Below are positions 1 to 7,073 of a stretch of 32,843 bases of DNA, one piece after another. The notes beneath the pieces are model-generated. The model saw nothing but the letters and a program-made list of their open reading frames with translations. It had not been told where the DNA came from and made no database searches. The position numbers and the translations under genes are program-made. Numbering within the stretch: position 1 is the stretch's first letter; the number at the start of each line of letters is the position of its first letter. The DNA comes from Treponema sp. (GTDB taxonomy: Bacteria > Spirochaetota > Spirochaetia > Treponematales > Breznakiellaceae). Location: the NCBI GenBank assembly GCA_031256035.1, contig JAIRRJ010000016.1, forward strand, positions 1 through 32,843. Direction: 5' to 3'.

Positions 1-287
1 ATATGATTTTATTGCATAAATGTACACAGGATAGCATAAACGTAAAAGAAAATGTTGATTTTGTATTATTGTTTTATGTAGTTCACGAAGTACCAAATAA
101 ACAAAATTTATTTAATGAATTGTTACCATTAATTAATAAAAATGGGTTAATAATGATTGTAGAACCAATGTTATTATCAAAAAAAGAATTTACTGGAGTA
201 ATTGATTATATAAAAAAATCTGGTTTTGAAGAATATGAAAAATTAAAAATTTCATTTAGTAAGGGAATTGTATTAAGAAAATTGTAA
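1..287 (+). CDS. C-terminal part of a class I SAM-dependent methyltransferase (5' end outside window)
   Basis: The reading frame is open from the window edge, so the ATG at base 3 is probably internal and the gene starts upstream. The visible 94 residues match the back half of a class I methyltransferase. An acidic strand (DFVLLFYVVHEVP, about residues 19–31) is followed by a helix, then a strand and turn with NKNGLIMIVEP (about 45–55), then a closing KKSGF segment and final beta strands. The SAM-binding glycine loop lies outside the window, so substrate cannot be judged. The gene is much more AT-rich than the core genes after 2180. It is followed by a GC-rich hairpin spacer, which fits a transferred or cassette-borne gene. 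I am sure of the fold class, not of the function. Confidence 0.6.
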   Translation, partial: MILLHKCTQDSINVKENVDFVLLFYVVHEVPNKQNLFNELLPLINKNGLIMIVEPMLLSKKEFTGVIDYIKKSGFEEYEKLKISFSKGIVLRKL

Positions 288-482
288 AATGCCCCAACGT
301 CATTTAACAGGACGGTAACTGTACGCCGCCAGTAGGCGGCTAGGCTACGAAAAACCGCAGTCGGGCTTGCGCCCTTTGTGCGGTTTTGTCTCCGCCACAG
401 TTTGGGCAGGGGTCGTTGCTTCGCAACGCCCTATTACCTGCCCAAATCGTCATATACCACCGGGACGTTATACGAAATGCCC
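287..482. repeat. Structured GC-rich spacer: candidate integron attC site or small inverted-repeat element
   Basis: The outer ends are complementary: AACGTC (296–301) and GACGTT (464–469). A second weaker pair follows inside: GACGGT (311–316) with ATCGTC (446–451, one mismatch). Three stems lie between: GCCGCC/GGCGGC (325–340), AAAACCGCA/TGCGGTTTT (351–387) and a perfect 10-bp stem TTTGGGCAGG/CCTGCCCAAA (401–446). The last encloses CGTTGC-TTC-GCAACG (414–428). The YAAC...GTT ends, paired inner boxes and position after an AT-rich gene resemble an attC site. At about 180 bp it is longer than most. The 8-bp direct repeat AAATGCCC at 287–294 and 475–482 would instead suit a target duplication around a mobile hairpin element. 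No integrase gene is visible. Confidence 0.4.
350..388 (+). terminator. Terminator-like stem-loop after the methyltransferase gene
   Basis: AAAACCGCA (about 351–359) pairs with TGCGGTTTT (379–387), with a nested GGGC/GCCC stem inside (363–366 with 371–374). The right arm ends in four T's. This resembles a Rho-independent terminator for the AT-rich gene upstream, but it is also one of three stems in the structured spacer at 287–482 and may instead belong to that element. Confidence 0.4.
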
Positions 483-522
483 ACCTAAATTGGTCGGAAA
501 TATATTTTGAATATAAAAGGAC

Positions 523-551
523 TTAATATAAAGTTTAGAATATGGTATAAT
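523..551 (+). promoter_or_regulatory. Promoter of the Imm-5-like gene
   Basis: A perfect -10 TATAAT lies at 546–551 and a -35-like TTAATA (4 of 6) at 523–528, spaced 17 bp. The ATG at 559 begins only 7 bp after the -10, so the transcript would start at or next to the start codon. No Shine-Dalgarno sequence is present there, so a leaderless message is likely. Confidence 0.5.
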
Positions 552-558
552 AGTATTA

Positions 559-1467
559 ATGGATAATAATATGGATAGGGAAAATAATAAAAAAATAAAT
601 TATGCTGGAATATTTAGGAAAATTGATGATATTCCTGAATTAAGAATTGAATTGGAAAAAATATTCAACAGTAAAAGCCATAAAGAAATGGCAAAATATA
701 GTTTATTATTGGGTCATCATATTCTAAAAATAACTAATACAGATCCTTGTAATGAAATAATTGAAGGTTTTGAAATAAATAAAAAATGGCAAATTGGAGA
801 ACCAAATAAAAAAGGATTTGCAAAATTTCAGGAATCAAGAAATGTTGCTGGAAAAATTCTTACATTGGCTCGTAAAGAAAAAGACCCAATTAAGGCTTGT
901 ATTTATAGAGTTATGGCACAAATAGTAAATATTCCTCATGTAAAAAATCATGCATTATGGGCTTCTGATTATGCAATAAAATTAATAAATAAATTGTACC
1001 CAAATAATTTTGATGAAGTTAAAAAAGAAAGAGAAACACAAATAGAATTAAAGGTTTTTTACAGGAGAGGTTTTATGATAGACACAATTAGTGTAGGCAG
1101 GCAAATCGCTCATTTGCGGAAGCAAACCGGTTTGACGCAGGAAGAATTGGCCGAAAAGTTTGGGATAACCGCACAGGCAATCAGTAAATGGGAAAATGGA
1201 CACACTTTGCCGGACACGGTTATGCTTCCGTCATTGGCGAAATTCTTCCGCCGTTCTATTGATTCAATTTTGATGCCGTCTGCAGCAGAGGAAAATGCTT
1301 TCCAGGACTTTGCGTGTCAGGCAGGCGGTAAGCCCGGAGAGCTTGCACTGGCTCTGTATCAAATGATGAAAAGCAAGCTCGATTTCACCATAAGCTACGA
1401 CGATAATGGAACAACAATAAACAGTCGGATTATAAAAATAGATGTAGGGTTTGGTGCTTTTGGGTAA
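559..1467 (+). CDS. Chimeric ORF: Imm-5-like domain fused in frame to an XRE helix-turn-helix protein
   Basis: Residues 1–165 or so are AT-rich and resemble the Imm-5-like family, found among polymorphic-toxin immunity proteins and as stand-alone genes. The KEMAKYSLLLGHHIL helix opens the domain. The segment with KACIYRVMAQI, HVKNHALWASDYAIK and a closing acidic helix matches the usual layout. From residue 173 the frame becomes an XRE/Cro-CI helix-turn-helix protein (about 178–235; TQEELAEKFGITAQAISKWE), and base composition shifts to that of the core genome. The XRE part has its own Shine-Dalgarno sequence and ATG (1075), so the fusion probably arose when the first gene lost its stop at a recombination joint. 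No toxin is visible. Whether a full fusion protein is made is unknown. The domain calls are from recognition, not a search. Confidence 0.55.
   Translation: MDNNMDRENNKKINYAGIFRKIDDIPELRIELEKIFNSKSHKEMAKYSLLLGHHILKITNTDPCNEIIEGFEINKKWQIGEPNKKGFAKFQESRNVAGKILTLARKEKDPIKACIYRVMAQIVNIPHVKNHALWASDYAIKLINKLYPNNFDEVKKERETQIELKVFYRRGFMIDTISVGRQIAHLRKQTGLTQEELAEKFGITAQAISKWENGHTLPDTVMLPSLAKFFRRSIDSILMPSAAEENAFQDFACQAGGKPGELALALYQMMKSKLDFTISYDDNGTTINSRIIKIDVGFGAFG
1075..1467 (+). CDS. XRE-family transcriptional regulator, own start inside the chimeric frame
   Basis: ATG at 1075 is preceded by AGGAGAGG (1063–1070), a strong ribosome-binding site that makes no sense inside a coding region, so this is the likely native start. 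The 130-residue product opens with a Cro/CI-type HTH: RQIAHLRKQTGLTQ, then recognition helix AQAISKWENG, then MLPSLAKFF. A tail of about 65 residues follows (AGGKPGELALALYQMMKSKL and beta-rich residues). The frame stops at 1467 but continues open for another 30 codons to a second stop at 1558, so the C-terminus may be damaged. The target and effector are unknown. Confidence 0.55.
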   Translation: MIDTISVGRQIAHLRKQTGLTQEELAEKFGITAQAISKWENGHTLPDTVMLPSLAKFFRRSIDSILMPSAAEENAFQDFACQAGGKPGELALALYQMMKSKLDFTISYDDNGTTINSRIIKIDVGFGAFG

Positions 1468-1558
1468 TTGCAAGATGCTAGCGGAACTCCCTTAGTTACT
1501 CAAGCCATTCCTTCTATGACTTTGAATCTTGAAAAGCCAATAAATGAAGTGCAGTAGC
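1468..1558 (+). pseudogene. In-frame remnant downstream of the XRE stop codon
   Basis: Directly after the TAA at 1465–1467 the same frame continues without interruption: LQDASGTPLVTQ, AIPSMTLNLEKP, INEVQ, then TAG at 1556–1558. The residues look protein-like rather than random. This may be the true C-terminus of the upstream protein separated by a nonsense change, or the tail of an unrelated lost gene joined here. It is too short to assign. Confidence 0.3.
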
Positions 1559-1578
1559 GAGGGCGCGGGGGTGACAGG

Positions 1579-1599
1579 CAGTGAAGAGTGAGCAGTGAG
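1579..1599. repeat. Three heptamer tandem repeats (SAGTGAR)
   Basis: Three consecutive 7-base units read CAGTGAA, GAGTGAG, CAGTGAG. They resemble the heptamer arrays in the histidine kinase gene at 21061–21127 in unit length and purine richness, though not in exact sequence. Confidence 0.5.
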
Positions 1600-1635
1600 A
1601 AGAGACGGTGCGTTGCGCCGCATAAAACAAGTATT

Positions 1636-1664
1636 GCCGCTTCGTTGCTTCGCAACGCCGCGGC
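1636..1664. repeat. Hairpin containing the recurring CGTTGCTTCGCAACGCC palindrome
   Basis: GCCGC (1636–1640) pairs with GCGGC (1660–1664). Inside, CGTTGC and GCAACG pair around a TTC loop (1643–1657). The 17 bases 1643–1659 are identical to 414–430 in the structured spacer. The hairpin sits just before the ribosome-binding site AGGAG at 1671–1675 and could affect translation of the lipoprotein gene. Confidence 0.6.
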
Positions 1665-1681
1665 GTAAAAAGGAGATTACT

Positions 1682-2180
1682 ATGAAGAAAAGATTTAGGA
1701 ATTCTTTTTTTTTGTTACTTTTGACTATAGGATGCCCTCCAAATGATACAACTGATGATAGAATTGATTTAGAAACTGAACTGCGAATTTATATATGGGA
1801 AATACAGCAGGAAATCAGACAATTAATGTTTTTAACAGATGAGCAAGAATCTGAAATAATAACAATGGCTAAAGTTACTACCAATGAATATTTATGGGTA
1901 TTTAAACTTTGTATTGACAAAATAATAATGAACTTAAAGACATTTCTGTAAATAATAGTGAACATATTGATAAAATAGAATATTCAATTTACGTTTTAGA
2001 AAATATGAATACAATGTTAAATATGGATAAAATTATTTTAGAATATTTTGAAAGAACATTCTTTATGTATAAAAATGAATATCGCAAAGAATTTTATCAA
2101 AGTGATAAATTATTTATTAAACTTGAGAATAGGGTTACTGAAGGTAATATAGACAAAGTAAAAGAGTGCATTGTCAACTA
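1682..2180 (+). pseudogene. Broken lipoprotein gene (frameshifted, 3' end lost)
   Basis: The start ATG follows AAAAAGGAG with good spacing. The N-terminus is a lipoprotein signal: MKKRFRNSFFLLLL, then TIGC with a lipobox Cys near residue 18. The first frame runs 89 residues to a stop at 1951. A second frame, open from about 1918, continues without a credible start of its own: NNNELKDISVNNSE, YFERTFFMYKNEY, RVTEGNIDKVKEC. One missing A in the AAAA run at about 1919–1923 would join the two frames, so a homopolymer deletion, or sequencing error, is the simplest reading. AT richness ends near 2178, where the convergent activase gene ends, so the 3' end was probably cut off there; the frame then runs on in antisense to 2262. 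I do not recognise the family. Confidence 0.55.
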
Positions 2181-5100
2181 TTGCACCTTCGCACACCGCG
2201 CGTTCATTATGAGCATTTGCAGGCGGTTCTCTATATTTGCGAAACTTACGTCCGGGTCATAATCAAGCGGCAAAATCTGAACATCGGGGTGTGTTTCCTT
2301 GATCTTCTTGATGACACCGCGCCCGCAGATGTGGTTGGGCAGGCAGCCGAAGGGCTGGAGTATCACAAAGGAGCGTACCCCCATGGCGGCATAGTGCAGA
2401 ATATCCGCGGCTATCAGGAACGATTCCCCGGACAGTATCGAATGATGCATAATATGGTCGCTCAATTTTGCCGCATCTTCCAGTTTCAAGTCCGGCTCGT
2501 ACAGTGGATGCTGTTTGGCGATTTTGTCGGCGGACGCTACGGCTATATCCATGAACTTATTACCCAGTACCGCATATAAGCTGTCGTACAGAGGGTGGCG
2601 CACTTTGAATTCTTTTATCTCTGAAATTGTATGATTGAGGAACAGATGACGGTAAATGCCGTGCATCCTGGGGAAAATTACTTCCATGCCGTTTTTTTCC
2701 AGATACCGTTCTACTTCCTGATTTGAACCGGGGTGGAAGGTTAAAAGATACTCGCCCTGAATGAATACCGGCTCCCTTAAACTGGAACGGTCGTAGCGTA
2801 CGGCGCACAGTTCTTTTACCGCTTTTTTATAAGCTTTGTTTGCTTTGGGAATGCCGCCTTTTGCCAGACCATTCGCAATTTCTGCAAAGGCGTTTTCTAC
2901 AACGCGGTCGGTCTCGCCTTTTACAAGTTCGTACGGTCTGATCTTTCGTCTTAAAAATTCCAGCACATCAACCTGTACCATGCCCCATACAAAATTGGCG
3001 TATGTCTTGGGAGTAAAGCGCAGGCCGGCATGGGCGTTTTTTGTGTCCTGCATATCGGTGGTAACAATCGGTACCTGCGGGAAGCCCGCGTCATCAAGGG
3101 CTTTTCGCGCCAGAGGCATATAATTTGCAAGGCGGCAGTCGCACATTATCTTGCCAGTGCCCACCGCAACATTGTTCGGATCGTATTTACCGCTTTTCAG
3201 CGCGAGAATGGATTCGCCGATAACAATCTGCGCGGGCAGGCACATATCGTTATGCACATATTTTTTCCCCATCGCTATTGCTTCAAGGCTTCCCATGGGC
3301 AGCGGCTCCGCCCGGTGTCCTTCATTGATGACAGATGAACTTAGTATCAGGCTGAACGCCCGGCTTACGTTGGGGACAAGCAAAATCTTTTTCCCCCGCT
3401 CTTTTTTGTGAAATTTAACCGGATAGGGATCGCCTAATGTTTTTACATTGTGCGTTTCTTTTTTCCGGCGTATCAGCACGGTTTCTATGAAGGAGCGTAC
3501 CCGTATGCGCAGGGGGCCGGCTATTTCGCTCTCGTCCATTTTCAGGATGAGCGGGGACTTGCCTGAAATCTCATCCATGATGCGGGTCATTTCATCGGTG
3601 TATACGGCATCATGCCCGCAGCCGAAACTGAAAATGTCCACATATTCCAGTGCGGGATGCTCCGCGGCGATTGTCGCGCCTGAAAGCAGGCGGGCGTGGT
3701 TGTTGTTGGTGATCTCAATCCGCGATTTATTCAACGGCACTTTTCCCAGATTGGGAAGCGAGTCCACCGTAAGCACCGGTATGCCGATGCTCGTAAAATA
3801 CCGCGACAGATTGTGATTGATATGCTCATCGTACTGATAGTGCCGCCCGGCGATTACCACGGCGAACTTGCCGCTTTCCTCAACAGCCTTGATGATCCTT
3901 TTGCCGTTTTCTGTCAGGGCATTGTTGAAATCAGCCAATGCTTTTTCCCCCTGACTGATAGCTGCCAGAATAATCTTTTCAGGTATGTTAAATGTTTCCT
4001 TCATGAAGCGGCAAATCTGGAAATCCTGATCCTTTTTTGAGAACCAGTGAAAAATCGGCGTGTCAAATAGGATGTTGTGTTTTTCTTCGGGGTTATCCGA
4101 ACATCTGATGGACAGGGGATAGCCTTTCAGAACCGGACAGGTAAAGGTACTGTTTTTTTCCGGGTTATCAGGCGGCAGACGGTTAACCTGTGGGAAGAAA
4201 ATACGATCAACTTTTTTTTCAATTAAATCCTGTATATGCCCATGAACCAGTTTGCCGGGGAAGCAGACCGTATCGGAAGCCACATATTGCAATCCCTTTT
4301 CGTACAGAGCACGGGAGCTTTTTCGCGACACTTTTGTTTTGAATCCCAAAGCAGCCCAGAAAACTTTCCAGAAAGGCATGGTGCGCCAGAAATCCAGCAC
4401 GCGGGGAATACCGATGGTTATTTCTTTTTCCGGCAGCAGGGAGGAATATGGATAATCTCTGAAGAGCAGGTCATCGCGAATCTTTATCATGTCGGGAACG
4501 GAATCCATGATGCTTGTTATTTTTTTCGACTCTTCACGGATTGCCGGGTCCTGAGGATCGCCCACGAGTTCTCCGCGTTCGCAGCGGTTGCCGGTAACCC
4601 AGGTCAATCCGTTTGAAAAACGTACCAGTGTGCGGTTGCAGTTATTGCTGCAGAAGGGGCAAAGCAGGTTGGCTTCCTGCGTATAGCTGAAGTTTTCAAG
4701 CGCGTCAAAGCCGATAAAGCGGGAACGGTCGCTCGTGCCGTGCGGAGAAGTGTAGCCGTGTTCGCTGATTTCGCGTTTGGTCAGGATCGCTATGCCGATT
4801 GCGCCCATTTCGCCGGGGAAGGGGGCGCGGACTACATTTTTCCCAAGATACTGTTCCAGCGCCCTCAGCACAGCGTCATTCTTGAAAGTTCCGCCCTGCA
4901 CAACAATTTTATTTCCCAGCTGCGCGGGATTGGAAATGCGTACAACTTTTGTAAAAACGTTTTCAATGATCGAGCGGCAAAGCCCCGCCATTATGTCGTC
5001 TGCCTGTTTGCCGTTTTTCTGTTCGGTGATGATGGTGCTGTTCATAAAGACAGTGCACCGGCTTCCGAGCCGCGCCGGGCTTTTTGCGCCAAAAGCGGCT

Positions 5101-6566
5101 TCGGCGATTTTATCAACATCAATGTGCAGGGTTTCAGCAAATGTTTCCAGAAATGAGCCGCAGCCTGATGAGCATGCTTCGTTTACGGTTATGTTGGTGA
5201 TGATGTCGTTTGTTATATTGATGGCTTTCATGTCTTGACCGCCGACATCCAGAATGAAGCTTACGCCGGGAACATATTTCTGCGCCGCGGCTGCATGAGC
5301 CACGGTTTCCACAGTGTGAAAATCCGCGCCCAAAGCCTTGTCGAACAGCAGTTCCCCGTAGCCGGTTGTCCCAAGCGCGATTACTTCCAGCTTGATGCCG
5401 TCGGCGCGGTATTTGGCGCGCATATCAACAAGAGCCTTTCTGATCACCTTCAGAGGCTCGCCCTTGTTAAGGCTGTAAAAACTGTCAACTACATTTTCAT
5501 CTTCATCGATTAACACAAATTTGGTGGTGGTTGATCCCGCGTCAATGCCGAGGTATACCCGCAGAGTTTCCCCGCTCTTTATATCCAGCGCCGATGCGTC
5601 ATGATTGATTTCCTGCATTTTATGGCGGGCGGCGAACTCTTCCCGCTCGGTTTCATTGGCGAAGAAACTTAAGTTTTGCGTAACCATATTACCGGCGGCA
5701 ATCTCGCGGTACATTGAAAGGGAAGTAAGCGCCGCCTCAGGGCTGAAATTACTGTCGTAGTCCTTAAACAGTTCATTTATTGAAAGGGCTGCCCCGTAAG
5801 CGATGAGCAGTTCGCTTTTTGGCGGCCGGATAATATCGGATTCGGCAAGCCCAAGCCTCTCAGCAAAAACCCTGATCAGTGTGGGGTTAAATGTCAGCGG
5901 GCCGCCCTCAAAAATTACCGGCGGCTTGATCTCAAGCCCCTGCGCAAGGCCGCCGATTGTCTGTTTCGCAATTGCGTGAAAAGTAGAAAGGGCGATGTCT
6001 TCCAGCAAGCCGCCCTGATTCAACAGCGGCTGAATATCGGTTTTTGCAAAAACCCCGCAGCGCCCGGAGATGTCATAAACCTGCGTGCCCTTTGCCGCAA
6101 GAGCATCAAACTCTTCGACAGGCGTGCGCAGAAGAGACGCCACCTCATCAATAAACGCGCCCGTTCCCCCTGCGCAGCTTCCGTTCATGCGCATATCGCC
6201 CGCCATCAGGCGGTTTGTGGCTTTATCGCGGTAGAAAAAGACAATCTTCGCGTCCTGACCGCCCAGTTCCACAGCGACTCTTGTCTGGGGGTAAAAAGTG
6301 CGTACCGCGATGGAATTGGCTACCACTTCCTGAATATACGGCGCGTGGATCAACTCCGCTATTGCCCGCCCCCCCGATCCGCAGATCGCAAGCCGGTAAT
6401 GTTCATGGGAAAACTGCGAGAAAATCTCCTGTAGAAAGGAGCGCACCTTCTCGCTCTGGCACGCATTGTGCCGCTCGTACCTGGAAAAAAGAACCTCTTT
6501 TGTCTCGCTCTCAATCACCACGGCTTTAACCGTTGTTGAGCCAACGTCAATCCCCAAATGCAGCAA
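2178..6566 (-). CDS. Acyl-CoA dehydratase activase fusion: two BadF/BadG-type ATPase domains, DUF2229-like and HgdB-like regions
   Basis: This 1462-residue protein joins parts that are separate subunits in the 2-hydroxyacyl-CoA dehydratase system. Residues 1–270 and about 335–600 are two ASKHA ATPase domains: GIDVGSTT (5–12), LGGQDAK (101–107), then GIDAGSTTTK (340–349), VGGQDMK (441–447). Each carries the Cys pair expected to hold a [4Fe-4S] cluster at a dimer interface (C131 and C170; C465 or C469 and C504). CPFCSNNC (636–643) may bind metal. Residues about 715–920 look like DUF2229, and about 1040–1440 like the dehydratase D component, with further Cys (NDMCLP, CDC). The family uses ATP to drive a low-potential electron into a partner. 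Partner dehydratase genes are not adjacent, so the substrate is unknown. Start is TTG, preceded by AGGAG at 6 bp. Confidence 0.85.
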   Translation of the reverse strand: MLHLGIDVGSTTVKAVVIESETKEVLFSRYERHNACQSEKVRSFLQEIFSQFSHEHYRLAICGSGGRAIAELIHAPYIQEVVANSIAVRTFYPQTRVAVELGGQDAKIVFFYRDKATNRLMAGDMRMNGSCAGGTGAFIDEVASLLRTPVEEFDALAAKGTQVYDISGRCGVFAKTDIQPLLNQGGLLEDIALSTFHAIAKQTIGGLAQGLEIKPPVIFEGGPLTFNPTLIRVFAERLGLAESDIIRPPKSELLIAYGAALSINELFKDYDSNFSPEAALTSLSMYREIAAGNMVTQNLSFFANETEREEFAARHKMQEINHDASALDIKSGETLRVYLGIDAGSTTTKFVLIDEDENVVDSFYSLNKGEPLKVIRKALVDMRAKYRADGIKLEVIALGTTGYGELLFDKALGADFHTVETVAHAAAAQKYVPGVSFILDVGGQDMKAINITNDIITNITVNEACSSGCGSFLETFAETLHIDVDKIAEAAFGAKSPARLGSRCTVFMNSTIITEQKNGKQADDIMAGLCRSIIENVFTKVVRISNPAQLGNKIVVQGGTFKNDAVLRALEQYLGKNVVRAPFPGEMGAIGIAILTKREISEHGYTSPHGTSDRSRFIGFDALENFSYTQEANLLCPFCSNNCNRTLVRFSNGLTWVTGNRCERGELVGDPQDPAIREESKKITSIMDSVPDMIKIRDDLLFRDYPYSSLLPEKEITIGIPRVLDFWRTMPFWKVFWAALGFKTKVSRKSSRALYEKGLQYVASDTVCFPGKLVHGHIQDLIEKKVDRIFFPQVNRLPPDNPEKNSTFTCPVLKGYPLSIRCSDNPEEKHNILFDTPIFHWFSKKDQDFQICRFMKETFNIPEKIILAAISQGEKALADFNNALTENGKRIIKAVEESGKFAVVIAGRHYQYDEHINHNLSRYFTSIGIPVLTVDSLPNLGKVPLNKSRIEITNNNHARLLSGATIAAEHPALEYVDIFSFGCGHDAVYTDEMTRIMDEISGKSPLILKMDESEIAGPLRIRVRSFIETVLIRRKKETHNVKTLGDPYPVKFHKKERGKKILLVPNVSRAFSLILSSSVINEGHRAEPLPMGSLEAIAMGKKYVHNDMCLPAQIVIGESILALKSGKYDPNNVAVGTGKIMCDCRLANYMPLARKALDDAGFPQVPIVTTDMQDTKNAHAGLRFTPKTYANFVWGMVQVDVLEFLRRKIRPYELVKGETDRVVENAFAEIANGLAKGGIPKANKAYKKAVKELCAVRYDRSSLREPVFIQGEYLLTFHPGSNQEVERYLEKNGMEVIFPRMHGIYRHLFLNHTISEIKEFKVRHPLYDSLYAVLGNKFMDIAVASADKIAKQHPLYEPDLKLEDAAKLSDHIMHHSILSGESFLIAADILHYAAMGVRSFVILQPFGCLPNHICGRGVIKKIKETHPDVQILPLDYDPDVSFANIENRLQMLIMNARCAKVQ

Positions 6567-6599
6567 AACCGTACTCCTATAAAAATGGGTATATCATTA

Positions 6600-6628
6600 A
6601 TTATATCAATTATTGTTCAGAATATGAA
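6600..6628 (-). promoter_or_regulatory. Promoter of the activase gene
   Basis: On the minus strand, TATAAT (6605–6600) lies 17 bp from TTCATA (6628–6623, 4 of 6 matches to the -35). The transcript would start near 6593, leaving a short leader before the AGGAG ribosome-binding site and the TTG start at 6566. The region is strongly AT-rich. Nothing else is evident between 6567 and 6665. Confidence 0.45.
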
Positions 6629-6665
6629 GAACTTTGCGTGAATTCCCGCTCTAAATGGTGTTATC

Positions 6666-6992
6666 CTATGGCTTTTTGGTTTTTGATTCAAAAAATTTGG
6701 TAATCTGGTTTTTTAATGTCTGCTCATAGGCTTCCAAAACGGATTTATGGAATGTCCTTAATTCTTCTACAGGATAACAGGTCATTGAGAAAAGCTCCAC
6801 AGGATCGATTTTTAAGGCGCGGGCTATACGTTCAAGCACTTCATCAGAAGGGAAATTCTTCTCAAGTTCTATCGTTGCTAAATAAGAAGGAGCAATGTTG
6901 GCAATTTCCGCCAGTTTTACCTGTGAATAGCCCAGCAAATTTCGGTGATTCCGTATATTTGCGGCTAAAATATGCCGTAACTTTGTTTTCAT
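6666..6992 (-). CDS. XRE-family HTH transcriptional regulator
   Basis: This is a 108-residue protein with a Cro/CI helix-turn-helix at about residues 10–67: ANIRNHRNLLGYSQ, KLAEIANIAPSYLATIE, then FPSDEVLERIARALKI. A short helical tail (about 70–108: FHKSVLEAYEQTLKNQITKF) is suited to dimer formation. It has no sensor domain, so it is a simple DNA-binding regulator. It is divergent from the lipoprotein cluster at 7141. The intergenic space holds two palindromes and apparently back-to-back promoters, so it likely controls itself and the neighbouring cluster. No clear Shine-Dalgarno sequence precedes the ATG at 6992. Confidence 0.8.
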   Translation of the reverse strand: MKTKLRHILAANIRNHRNLLGYSQVKLAEIANIAPSYLATIELEKNFPSDEVLERIARALKIDPVELFSMTCYPVEELRTFHKSVLEAYEQTLKNQITKFFESKTKKP

Positions 6993-7004
6993 TTAATAAA
7001 AATC

Positions 7005-7017
7005 GGTATTGAATACC
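7005..7017. promoter_or_regulatory. Candidate operator GGTATTGAATACC
   Basis: This is a perfect 6-bp inverted repeat around one base. It lies just downstream of the minus-strand -10 (7024–7029), about where regulator transcription would start. That position suits repression of its own gene by the XRE protein. Confidence 0.45.
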
Positions 7018-7023
7018 CGTATT

Positions 7024-7051
7024 ATTGTAATTGCTCCAAATGGCTTGACAA
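7024..7051 (-). promoter_or_regulatory. Promoter of the XRE regulator
   Basis: Reading the minus strand, TTGTCA (7051–7046, 5 of 6) is followed after 16 bp by TACAAT (7029–7024, 5 of 6). The -35 overlaps that of the plus-strand promoter almost completely, so the two genes probably compete for polymerase. Confidence 0.5.
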
Positions 7052-7073
7052 TTAGCTGTAAAATAGCAATACT
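7045..7073 (+). promoter_or_regulatory. Promoter of the lipoprotein/NTPase cluster
   Basis: A consensus TTGACA (7045–7050) is followed after exactly 17 bp by AATACT (7068–7073, 4 of 6). The expected start near 7080 falls inside the inverted repeat 7071–7087. Confidence 0.55.

Noticed and set aside
1..2180. Insertion sequence or prophage at the left end
   Set aside because: No transposase, integrase or phage protein can be read in any frame of this stretch.
4740..5238. Long plus-strand frames opposite the activase gene
   Set aside because: They are antisense shadows of a strongly coding gene; composition and residues follow the minus-strand codons and no motif is present.
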